In this document: piece after piece, positions 14,429-21,070 of the stretch
How positions within the stretch are numbered: the first letter of the stretch is position 1
Layout of the letters: each line of letters starts with the position of its first letter
Assembly: GCA_044866075.1 (NCBI GenBank)
Contig: JBIOTQ010000112.1
Coordinates: 1-31,862 of the forward strand
DNA from: JBASRP01 sp044866075
GTDB lineage: Bacteria > Actinomycetota > AC-67
Length of the DNA: 31,862 nucleotides
Direction: 5' to 3'
Notes under the pieces: model-generated
Database searches by the model: none
Seen by the model: the letters and a program-made list of their open reading frames with translations, nothing else
Told to the model about the DNA's origin: nothing
Position numbers and translations under genes: made by a program

Positions 14429-15192
14429 TCGCCGGGGCTCGCCCGCTCGGCCGACGCGCGCAGCGTCACCGTGAAACTGGATCCCTTGCCCGGCACGCTC
14501 GTGACGCGCAGCTCGCCGCCCATGCGTTCGCAGAGCTCCTTCGCCAGGTAGAGGCCGGTGCCGAGCCCTCCCGTCTCGCGCGTGGTCGCCGGATCGAGCT
14601 GAACGAACGCGTCGAAGATCCGGTCGACGTGTTCGGTCGAGATCCCGCGGCCGTGGTCTCGGATCGTTATGGCGACGTGCCCATCGTCGACGCGTGTGTC
14701 TATGTCGAGCGGAGACCCCGCGGGGGAGAACTTGCGCGCGTTCGAGAGGAGGTTCCCGAAGACCTGCCGCAACCGCACCGGGTCCGCCACGACCGGCGGG
14801 AGGTTCCTCTCTCCCATGCGACGGACCGGCCGCCGGTCGGCAACGTCGACGTCCAGCACTTCGTGGATCGCATCGTTCACGTCCGTCGGCGCCAGATCAA
14901 GCACGAGCAGCCCGCGTTCGATGTCGGACAGATCGAGGAGGTCGCCGATCATGCGCGACAGCCATCGGCTCGCACGCCACATGCGCACGCCGAAGTCCTC
15001 GACCAGTGACGGCGGGAGCGCGTTCGCGCGGTGTGCCAGCAGCTCGGCAAAGCCGGTGAGCGATGTGAGCGGCGTCCGCAGCTCGTGCGAGATCACCGCC
15101 AGGAAGTCGTCGTTCAGGATGTCGCTCACCACACAGAATGGAAACACCGCGCCATGGGACGGTCCATGCCGAAAACTACGTAGAACGGGCAT
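14404..15192 (-). CDS. soluble sensor histidine kinase
   Basis: 262 residues from ATG 15192, almost all kinase core. The H-box is 'AVISHELRTPLTSLTGF' with the phospho-accepting His near residue 36. The ATPase has N-box 'RQVFGNLLSNARKFSP', G1 'IRDHGRGIS' and G2 'GGLGTGLYLAKELCERMGGE'. There is no transmembrane segment and no recognisable sensor domain; only about 25 residues precede the H-box, so the signal must come through a partner or the gene's 5' part has been lost. A GTG at 15129 just before the kinase domain is another possible start. No response regulator is adjacent. Its 3' end overlaps the convergent thioesterase gene by 25 bases. Confidence 0.88.
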   Translation of the reverse strand: MPVLRSFRHGPSHGAVFPFCVVSDILNDDFLAVISHELRTPLTSLTGFAELLAHRANALPPSLVEDFGVRMWRASRWLSRMIGDLLDLSDIERGLLVLDLAPTDVNDAIHEVLDVDVADRRPVRRMGERNLPPVVADPVRLRQVFGNLLSNARKFSPAGSPLDIDTRVDDGHVAITIRDHGRGISTEHVDRIFDAFVQLDPATTRETGGLGTGLYLAKELCERMGGELRVTSVPGKGSSFTVTLRASAERASPGDQPIDLNR

Positions 15193-15255
15193 CCCCACTG
15201 CGTACTGATCGTGGAGTGAGATCGGGCCAATCGGGTCAGTGGCGGGTCGGAAGGA

Positions 15256-16764
15256 TCAACCACGCGCTGCAAGAACGTACGGTTCGCCGCTCCCGCCCCA
15301 GATCCGGCGGAGGATGTTCGCGCCCGCCGCGTCGTCGAGGAAACGCGGACGGTGTGCGTCCTCGATCCTCACGGGGACGAAGGAAGCTCCGACCAATCGC
15401 GGGCCCCAGAAGGTGAGCTGCAGGGCCGCGCCTTCCTGGGTCTCGGTCGACCAGGTCTGATCGAAGACGAAGTTCCCCAAGCTATACGCGATCAAGTGAC
15501 CCTTGTAGACCTCGGCGCCCTGGACCCAGTGCGGGTGCGTCGCGATCAGCATGTCGGCGCCGGCATCGATCAGAGCGTGCGCGACGCGGATCTGATCGGC
15601 GTTCGGATGGGAGGTGTACTCCTGTCCCCAATGCGGATAGACGATGACGACCTCCGCAAGCTTGCGGGCGCGTTTCACGTTCTCGACGACCGCGGCGAGA
15701 TCGACGGCGCTGAACGGGAACCACGGCGCCATCTTGATGCGGACGGCACCGGCGCTATCCGGGGCGGCGGCGCGGGTTCCGATGATCGCGTTGAACGAGA
15801 CGAACGCGAAACGCACGCCACGGCGTTCGACGATCGCGGGTTCGCGCGCGCCGCCGAGATCGGCGCCCGCGCCGGCGACGGCGATCCCCGCGTCGCGCAG
15901 AAGGCCCACCGTCTCGGCGAGCGTCCCCGCGCCGAAGTCGCCTATGTGGTTGTTCGCGAGGGAGAGGAAGTCGATCCCTGCGTATCGGAAACCATCGATC
16001 ACACCGACCCGGGAAACGAAGCGCGTTCCACCCGGTTGGGGCCGTGCGCCGTGCGAGATAGTTCCCTCGAAGTTCCCGAACGCCAAGTCGGCCGCTTTCA
16101 ACGCCGGGCCGACGGTCCGGAAGGGCGAAAGGTAGTCGCCCGCGGCCATGATCTTCCTGTCGACGGTCCGCGACGTCATGATGTCCCCGAAAGCGATCGC
16201 CGAGATCACCGGACCCTGGCCTCGCGTGCCGGGAACCCGCAGGGGATACGTCGCGGGGGCGTGGAGCGGGTCGGCGCCCGCGACGCGTGCGGCCCGGACG
16301 GCCGGCGTCAGAGCATCGCCGGCGACGATTCCGATCGCAGCCGTGTCCCGCGCGACGGTGCTCGCCGCCTCTGTCTCGGAGCGCGCGATCGTCATCGTTC
16401 GCGGCAGCCGTCCGGTCAAGAACCAGATGCCCGCCGCCCGCGCGGCCGCCGCCGGCCCGAGGACGAGATGCACGCGCTGCGAGCGGCCATCGACGGTCCG
16501 CCAGTCGGTGAGCTCTCCCGTCACGAGGGCCAGCGCTTGCCGCCACCGGAGGTCGAGGGCCGGGCGGGTCGGGTGCTCAACGAAGACCAACGGTTGCTCC
16601 GACCCCGCGGACGCCGCGGGCGGCGAGACGGGCGAGGTCTTCGCCGCGGCGGCGGCCGGCGCGGACCGGACCGGATCGACGGAGGGGATCGCGGCGGTCG
16701 CCGCGAGCAGTGCGGCGACGATCGCGCATCGGATGAGATCGGTTCGCGTTCCCCGGACGTTCAC
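15256..16764 (-). CDS. CapA-family protein with PstS-like N-terminal region
   Basis: 502 residues. A signal peptide-like segment ('CAIVAALLAATAAIPS') starts the protein. Residues about 60-180 contain 'ALVTGELTDWRTVDG' and 'HAPATYPLRVPG', patterns seen in phosphate-binding PstS-like proteins. From about 186 a CapA/PGA_cap metallophosphatase-like domain follows: 'AFGDIMTSRT', 'LAFGNFEGTI', 'FLSLANNHIGDFG' (N271-N272-H273), 'VYPHWGQEY', 'ATHPHWVQG' and 'AYSLGNFVFDQ'. CapA of Bacillus takes part in poly-gamma-glutamate export; most actinobacterial members are uncharacterised and may be phosphoesterases. It would act outside the membrane. GTG start at 16764. Divergent from the polyamine operon, with a 225-base gap between them. 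Confidence 0.88.
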   Translation of the reverse strand: MNVRGTRTDLIRCAIVAALLAATAAIPSVDPVRSAPAAAAAKTSPVSPPAASAGSEQPLVFVEHPTRPALDLRWRQALALVTGELTDWRTVDGRSQRVHLVLGPAAAARAAGIWFLTGRLPRTMTIARSETEAASTVARDTAAIGIVAGDALTPAVRAARVAGADPLHAPATYPLRVPGTRGQGPVISAIAFGDIMTSRTVDRKIMAAGDYLSPFRTVGPALKAADLAFGNFEGTISHGARPQPGGTRFVSRVGVIDGFRYAGIDFLSLANNHIGDFGAGTLAETVGLLRDAGIAVAGAGADLGGAREPAIVERRGVRFAFVSFNAIIGTRAAAPDSAGAVRIKMAPWFPFSAVDLAAVVENVKRARKLAEVVIVYPHWGQEYTSHPNADQIRVAHALIDAGADMLIATHPHWVQGAEVYKGHLIAYSLGNFVFDQTWSTETQEGAALQLTFWGPRLVGASFVPVRIEDAHRPRFLDDAAGANILRRIWGGSGEPYVLAARG

Positions 16765-16845
16765 CGTTTACCGCGCGGATGGTAGCAGTGGACGCTCGCG
16801 GGTAAGGGTTACCTCACGCAGGCGAAAGTTCCTTGTAAAGGTAGT

Positions 16846-16966
16846 TGCGTCCTGGGGCCCCAGGTTGTAAGAATTGCCGGTCGCACGGCTCCATGACGGG
16901 CCGTGCGTCGTCCTGCCAGGGCCTAATCTGCCAGGACGCATATCCGACGAGACCCGCACGAGCGGG
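16846..16966 (+). promoter_or_regulatory. strongly structured 5' leader of the polyamine operon
   Basis: The RNA would fold into one long arm. TGCGTCCTGG (16846-16855) pairs perfectly with CCAGGACGCA (16931-16940). Inside it, GGCCC (16856-16860) pairs with GGGCC (16919-16923), and CAGG (16861-16864) with CCTG (16912-16915). The tip is a 10-bp stem, 16882-16891 with 16898-16907, with one G-U pair. A second hairpin, CCCGC-ACGA-GCGGG (16953-16966), lies just before the ribosome binding site. The palindrome CCTGGGGCCCCAGG (16851-16864) offers a competing fold. I do not recognise a known riboswitch. It may be a regulatory leader sensing polyamine or arginine, or a structured operator region. Confidence 0.45.
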
Positions 16967-16989
16967 GTGGTTCTTAAAGGGAGAGTGGA

Positions 16990-17448
16990 TTGTACGAGCG
17001 CCCGACGAAGGTTTGCCTCGTCTGGGGAGCCGCAGAAGGCGACTCCGAACTAACGGCGTTCGACAACGCTCTCCTGAAGGCCGGCATCGGCCACCTCAAC
17101 CTCATCGCGGTCACCAGCATCTTTCCCGAGGGCGCATCCCTCGCCTCTCTTCCCGAGATCCCGACGGGAACGCTCACCCCGACCGTCTACGCCAAGATCG
17201 TCTCCGAGACGCCCGGCGAGACGATCTCGTCCTGCATCGGCGTCGGCGTCACGCCCAAGGGCGGCGTGCTGATGGAAGCCCACGGGCCGTGGACCGGCGA
17301 TCAGATCGAGGAGCGCGTCCGTCGCATGGTCGAAGAGGGCATGCGCGTGCGCGGCCTTGAGCCGTACGAGATTCACTTCGCGACGGCGGAACATCACGTG
17401 GAGAAGATCGGGAGCGCGGTCGCGGCCGCGGTGTTGTGGAGGGGGTGA
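16990..17448 (+). CDS. pdaD: pyruvoyl-dependent arginine decarboxylase
   Basis: 152 residues of the PvlArgDC family, which converts arginine to agmatine. The self-cleavage region is 'NLIAVTSIFPEGASLASLP', where Thr42-Ser43 would split and Ser43 become the pyruvoyl group. Other landmarks are 'VCLVWGAAEGDSELTAFDNAL' (in two parts), 'SSCIGVGVTPKGGVLMEAHG' and the end 'YEIHFATAEHHVEKIGSAVAA'. The length fits archaeal and chlamydial members (about 150-165 aa). The start is TTG at 16990 with AAGGGAG 6 bases upstream; no better start keeps the conserved beginning. It is the first gene of the polyamine operon, 7 bases before the AdoMet decarboxylase, and is preceded by the structured leader. Confidence 0.93.
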   Translation: MYERPTKVCLVWGAAEGDSELTAFDNALLKAGIGHLNLIAVTSIFPEGASLASLPEIPTGTLTPTVYAKIVSETPGETISSCIGVGVTPKGGVLMEAHGPWTGDQIEERVRRMVEEGMRVRGLEPYEIHFATAEHHVEKIGSAVAAAVLWRG

Positions 17449-17455
17449 TCGGAGG

Positions 17456-17800
17456 ATGAACGCATTGGGTCGGCATTTCCTCGTGGAACTGTGGGAAGCA
17501 ACGAATCTAGACAACCCGCCGCTCGTCGAGGAGGCGTTGATCGAGACCGTGCGCCGCTCCGGCGGCACGCTTCTCGACACGAAGATCGTCGAGTTCCCGA
17601 ACGGGGCTTGTTCGGGCGTTGCGGTCATCGCCGAATCGCACCTCACGATCCACACCTGGCCGGAATACGGGTACGCAGCGGTCGACCTGTTCACGTGTTC
17701 GAAGGACATGGACGCGGACGCGGGCATCGAGACGCTGCGGAAGTACTTCTCTCCCGGCCGGATCCAAATCGTCGAGGTCAAGCGCGGCCTGACCGCCTAG
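17456..17800 (+). CDS. speH: S-adenosylmethionine decarboxylase proenzyme, class 1B
   Basis: 114 residues. The enzyme makes decarboxylated AdoMet, the aminopropyl donor for spermidine. 'GRHFLVELWEATNLDN' opens the family domain, and the self-processing site is 'VAVIAESHLTIHTWPEYGYA', with cleavage expected between Glu60 and Ser61 so that Ser61 becomes the pyruvoyl cofactor. A conserved Cys follows in 'AAVDLFTCSKDMD'. The length fits the short bacterial/archaeal class. ATG at 17456 with GGAGG directly upstream, 7 bases after the arginine decarboxylase stop. The spermidine synthase follows 19 bases after its stop. Confidence 0.95.
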   Translation: MNALGRHFLVELWEATNLDNPPLVEEALIETVRRSGGTLLDTKIVEFPNGACSGVAVIAESHLTIHTWPEYGYAAVDLFTCSKDMDADAGIETLRKYFSPGRIQIVEVKRGLTA

Positions 17801-17819
17801 ACGCGCCCGCGACCTTCCC

Positions 17820-18680
17820 GTGACGCGCTTCAGCGAGTCACCCGCGCCCGGCGTCGAGTTCGCCTACGAGGGCCAGCTCGTCCACGCCGAGGATTCGCCC
17901 TTCCAGCACATCGACATCTACCACCACCCGACCTTCGGCCGGACGCTCATGCTCGACGGTGCGGTGCAGACGTCCGAGCGCGACGAGTTCCTCTACCACG
18001 AGATGCTCGTCCACGTGCCGCTGCTCTGCCACCCGGAGCCGCGGCGCGTGCTGGTGATCGGTGGGGGCGACGGCGGGACACTGCGGCGCGTGCTCGAGCA
18101 CCCAACGGTGACCGAGGCGGTGATGGTCGAGATCGACGAGCGCGTCACCGCGCTCAGCCGCGAATACATGCCGTCGATCGGCGGCGACTGCTGGGACGAC
18201 CCGCGCGCGTCGGTGATGTTCGACGACGGCAACGCCTACGTCCACGCCGACGGCGAGCCCTTCGACGCGATCATCGTCGACTCGTCGGATCCGGTCGGGC
18301 CGGGCGTGGTGCTGTTCGAGACCCCGTTCTACAAGCGGTGCCTCGAACGGCTGAACCCCGGGGGCGTGTACGTCGCGCAGGTCGGTTCGCCGATCTATTT
18401 CCAGGATGAGGTGCGCATGGCCGTCACGAACGCGCGCGCCGCGTTCGGCGACGTGCGACTGTACCTCGGGCACGTCACGACGTACCCGGGCGTTGCGTGG
18501 GCGTACATGCTGTGCGGGGAACGGCTCGACGTCGACGCCGCGGCCGCCGGGGAGCGCTCCGCCGAGCGCAAGATCGAGACGCGGTATTGGACGTCCGAGG
18601 TCCACGCCGGCGCGTTCGCGATCCCGGGCATCGTGCGCGACGCGATCACGGGCGAGGGCCGGAACCCGTTCGGATCATGA
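17820..18680 (+). CDS. speE: spermidine synthase (aminopropyltransferase)
   Basis: 286 residues. It moves the aminopropyl group from decarboxylated AdoMet to an amine. The N-terminal beta domain has 'SPFQHIDIYHHPTFGRTLML' and 'DGAVQTSERDEFLYHEMLVH' (substrate gate), and the Rossmann part has 'VLVIGGGDGGTLRRVLEH', 'VMVEIDERV' and 'AIIVDSSDPVGPGVVLFE'. The Asp residues in GGGDGG and VDSSDPVGP are the usual binding and catalytic ones. The acceptor may be putrescine or, as in Thermus, agmatine; I cannot tell from sequence. GTG at 17820. Its stop overlaps the agmatinase ATG by 4 bases (ATGA), a sign of coupled translation. Confidence 0.95.
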   Translation: MTRFSESPAPGVEFAYEGQLVHAEDSPFQHIDIYHHPTFGRTLMLDGAVQTSERDEFLYHEMLVHVPLLCHPEPRRVLVIGGGDGGTLRRVLEHPTVTEAVMVEIDERVTALSREYMPSIGGDCWDDPRASVMFDDGNAYVHADGEPFDAIIVDSSDPVGPGVVLFETPFYKRCLERLNPGGVYVAQVGSPIYFQDEVRMAVTNARAAFGDVRLYLGHVTTYPGVAWAYMLCGERLDVDAAAAGERSAERKIETRYWTSEVHAGAFAIPGIVRDAITGEGRNPFGS

Positions 18681-19519
18681 GCATGTTCCTGGAGTGTTCG
18701 CGGGACGTCGAGAACGCGTCCGCCGTGATCCTCGGCATCCCCTACGACGGAGGCACGTCGTACCGGAAAGGCGCCCGCGCGGCCCCGTCCGAGATCCGCG
18801 TTGCGTCGCAGTCGATCGAGGAGTACTCGCCGAGCCTGGGTCGCGACCTCGAGGACGTGGCGTACGCGGACGCGGGCGACCTCGAGCTCGGCGGTCTCGC
18901 CCCGGAGGGCGTCATGGAGCGGATCGCCGCCGGCGTCGAGGAGCACGTGCGGGCCGGACGCTTCCTCGTCTCGCTCGGCGGGGACCACAGCATCTCCATC
19001 GGCACGACGGCGGGATCGCGCCGCGTGCACGACGACCTGGCGCACGTCGTCTTCGACGCGCATCTCGACATGCGGCCCGGGTACGACGGAAGCGAGTATT
19101 CGCACGCGTGCGGCACGCGACACATGGCGAAGCACGGACCGACGATCGCTCTCGGCATCCGATCAGGCGCGCGTTTCGAGTTCGCCGACGCCGATACCAT
19201 GCTGACCGCGTGGTCGCCCGATCTCGCGATCCCGAAGGCCGCGCGCGACGAGATCGGCTCGCGCCCGGTGCATCTCTCGCTCGACCTCGACGTGCTGGAT
19301 CCCTCGATCCTGCCCGGGACGGGGACGCCGGAGCCGGGCGGCGCGACCTACAAGGAGCTGCGCGCGGCGATCCTCGCGCTTTCGGACCTCACCATCGTGG
19401 CGGTCGACATCTGCGAGGTGGCGCCGCCGCTGGACACGAGCGGAGTCTCAACCGTGGTTGCCGCAGAACTCGTCCGGGAGGTCATCCTCGGACTCGGGCC
19501 GGGCAAGAGATCGGGTTAA
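18677..19519 (+). CDS. speB: agmatinase-family ureohydrolase
   Basis: 280 residues of the arginase/agmatinase family. All six manganese ligands are present: H104 ('LGGDHSIS'), D127, H129 and D131 ('FDAHLDMRPGYDG'), D203 and D205 ('LSLDLDVLDPS'). Typical start 'ILGIPYDGGTSYRKGARAAP' and end 'DTSGVSTVVAAELVREV' are seen. It releases urea from agmatine to give putrescine, or from aminopropylagmatine to give spermidine. The ATG at 18677 overlaps the speE stop; the frame is open upstream but that part shadows speE. It is the last gene of the operon and converges with the DUF1802 gene 35 bases away. Confidence 0.94.
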   Translation: MSMFLECSRDVENASAVILGIPYDGGTSYRKGARAAPSEIRVASQSIEEYSPSLGRDLEDVAYADAGDLELGGLAPEGVMERIAAGVEEHVRAGRFLVSLGGDHSISIGTTAGSRRVHDDLAHVVFDAHLDMRPGYDGSEYSHACGTRHMAKHGPTIALGIRSGARFEFADADTMLTAWSPDLAIPKAARDEIGSRPVHLSLDLDVLDPSILPGTGTPEPGGATYKELRAAILALSDLTIVAVDICEVAPPLDTSGVSTVVAAELVREVILGLGPGKRSG

Positions 19520-19554
19520 CCCGGGCGGGTGGGAGGTCGATGGGCCGCCGGCCC

Positions 19555-20124
19555 TCAGCCGACAGCGGCGCGGACCCGCTCCGCGATCGCGCGCAGTGTC
19601 CGTTCGTCGAGAACCGGGCCACCGAGCGCCGGACGCGTCACGCCGACGTCCACCCACGACACGCAGCCGCCGTACGACGCGAGCAGCGGTATCTCGACGG
19701 GTTCGAGGGTCGGGCGCACCTCGACGACGAGGATCACGAGCGGCTTGCGCGGGCGGAACTCCAGACGCATCGCGACCTGCTCGTCGTTGTACGGGTGCAG
19801 GTCATCGAGCGACGTCATCCCTTCGGGACGCGCGACCTCGATGTGGTCGACGACGCGCGCGACGCCGCTCATGCGCAGCACGCCCTCGGGCGGCGGCGAG
19901 GCCAGGAGGGCGGCGGTCTCCTCCGCGAACTCCGGCCGGACCTTCTGGGCCATCTGGTGGAAGTAGGTGGGATAGAGGAGGAACTCGTCGGCGTCGACCC
20001 AGAAGCCCTTCTCGTCGATCCCGCCCTTGCGCAGCATGACCGCCTGACGGCCGTCGAGGAGACGCGCGCAGACGAGCGCCCACTCCTTGAGCGCGGTCAA
20101 CGTCGCCGTCATCTGCTCGGCCAT
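19555..20124 (-). CDS. DUF1802-family protein
   Basis: 189 residues. 'LKEWALVCARLLDGRQAVMLRKGGIDE' opens the protein as in DUF1802 members, followed by 'GFWVDADEFLLYPTYFHQMAQKV' and the later strand 'GYNDEQVAMRLEFRPRKPLVILVVEVRPT'-like stretch near residue 125-150. No catalytic function is known for this family. The ATG at 20124 is chosen because the family domain begins here; the ATG at 20133 is three codons upstream. It lies between two plus-strand blocks, convergent with speB and divergent from the M50 peptidase, with about 58 bases in the divergent gap. Confidence 0.75.
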   Translation of the reverse strand: MAEQMTATLTALKEWALVCARLLDGRQAVMLRKGGIDEKGFWVDADEFLLYPTYFHQMAQKVRPEFAEETAALLASPPPEGVLRMSGVARVVDHIEVARPEGMTSLDDLHPYNDEQVAMRLEFRPRKPLVILVVEVRPTLEPVEIPLLASYGGCVSWVDVGVTRPALGGPVLDERTLRAIAERVRAAVG

Positions 20125-20182
20125 CGGAGCCATCTTAGCGGGGCGACTCGCCGCTTCGATTCCACCCGCCCACCCGCGTACG

Positions 20183-21019
20183 ATGCCGGCCATGGCCCCT
20201 CCGCGCGTGCCGGGACGTGGATTCGTCCTTTTCCGGCTCGGCCCGATCGAGATCGCCGTCCATCCGAGCTGGTTCGTCATCGTCGGCATCCTGACCCTGG
20301 TCGTGCGCGCCGAGCTCGTGCCGGACGTCGTGGGCGACAACAGCGGCTGGGCTCCCTTGCTCTCGATCGCGATCGCGCTCCTCTTCTACTTGTTCATCCT
20401 CGCGCACGAGCTGTCGCACGCGGTCGTGGCGCGGGCGCATGGGATCGACGCGCGCCGGATCACGCTCTTCATCTTCGGCGGCGTCGCCCAGATCGGCGGC
20501 GAGGCGCAGAGGCCGGCGCACGAGTTCCGCATCGCCGTCGCGGGACCATTGATGAGTCTGTTCATCGCCGGCGTGCTCGCCGCGGTCGCGCGCCTGCTGC
20601 ATCCGGCGGCGGACGGGCTGGCGGGCATGAGCGAGCACGGTGGACTGTGGGGGAACCTCGCGCTCGTGAACCTGGCGCTGGCGCTTTTCAACCTCATCCC
20701 CGCGTTCCCGCTCGACGGCGGTCGTCTCCTGCGTGCCGGGTTGTGGGGCGGGCTCCGCAACCGGGTGCGGGCGACGCGCTGGGCGGCGAACCTGGGCAAG
20801 GCTTTCGCCTTCCTCTTCATGGGCGCCGGGGGCGCGATCGCCGCGATCTACGGCGCGCGCCGCGAGGCCGGCAACGCGCTGCCCGGCCTGTGGTACATCG
20901 TGATCGGGTACTTCCTGTTCACGATCGCCGGCAGCGCCGGGCGCGCCGAGGGCGGCGCCGAGCCGCGCCGGCCCGGCCAGCCTCCCCCGGGCAAGGACAC
21001 GGAACGGACACGCCGATAA
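20183..21019 (+). CDS. M50 site-2-protease-type membrane metallopeptidase
   Basis: 278 residues, about five to six membrane helices. Zinc motif 'LAHELSHAVVARAHG' (HExxH) lies in a helix, with the second motif 'NLIPAFPLDGGRLLRAG' (NxxPxxPxDGG) supplying the third ligand. Between them are 'FIFGGVAQIGGEAQRPAHEF' and 'AVAGPLMSLFIAGVLA', typical of the Rip3/SpoIVFB-like group. These proteases cleave membrane-embedded substrates such as anti-sigma factors. The C-terminus is a short Gly/Pro-rich cytoplasmic tail without a CBS domain. ATG at 20183; ATG 20192 is also possible. Followed 51 bases later by the tRNA thiolation gene. Confidence 0.9.
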   Translation: MPAMAPPRVPGRGFVLFRLGPIEIAVHPSWFVIVGILTLVVRAELVPDVVGDNSGWAPLLSIAIALLFYLFILAHELSHAVVARAHGIDARRITLFIFGGVAQIGGEAQRPAHEFRIAVAGPLMSLFIAGVLAAVARLLHPAADGLAGMSEHGGLWGNLALVNLALALFNLIPAFPLDGGRLLRAGLWGGLRNRVRATRWAANLGKAFAFLFMGAGGAIAAIYGARREAGNALPGLWYIVIGYFLFTIAGSAGRAEGGAEPRRPGQPPPGKDTERTRR

Positions 21020-21070
21020 CCCGCGCGGAAAGCGTCGGCGGGCCCCGCGCGACGCGTTAAGGTGGGTTCG

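Noticed and set aside
16953..16966. Guanidine-II riboswitch
   Set aside because: Only one ACGR-loop hairpin is visible; the class needs two. Kept only as a low-interest observation.
19542..19554. GGGCCGCCGGCCC palindrome between speB and the DUF1802 gene as a terminator
   Set aside because: Its loop is too small for the full stem and no T-run follows.
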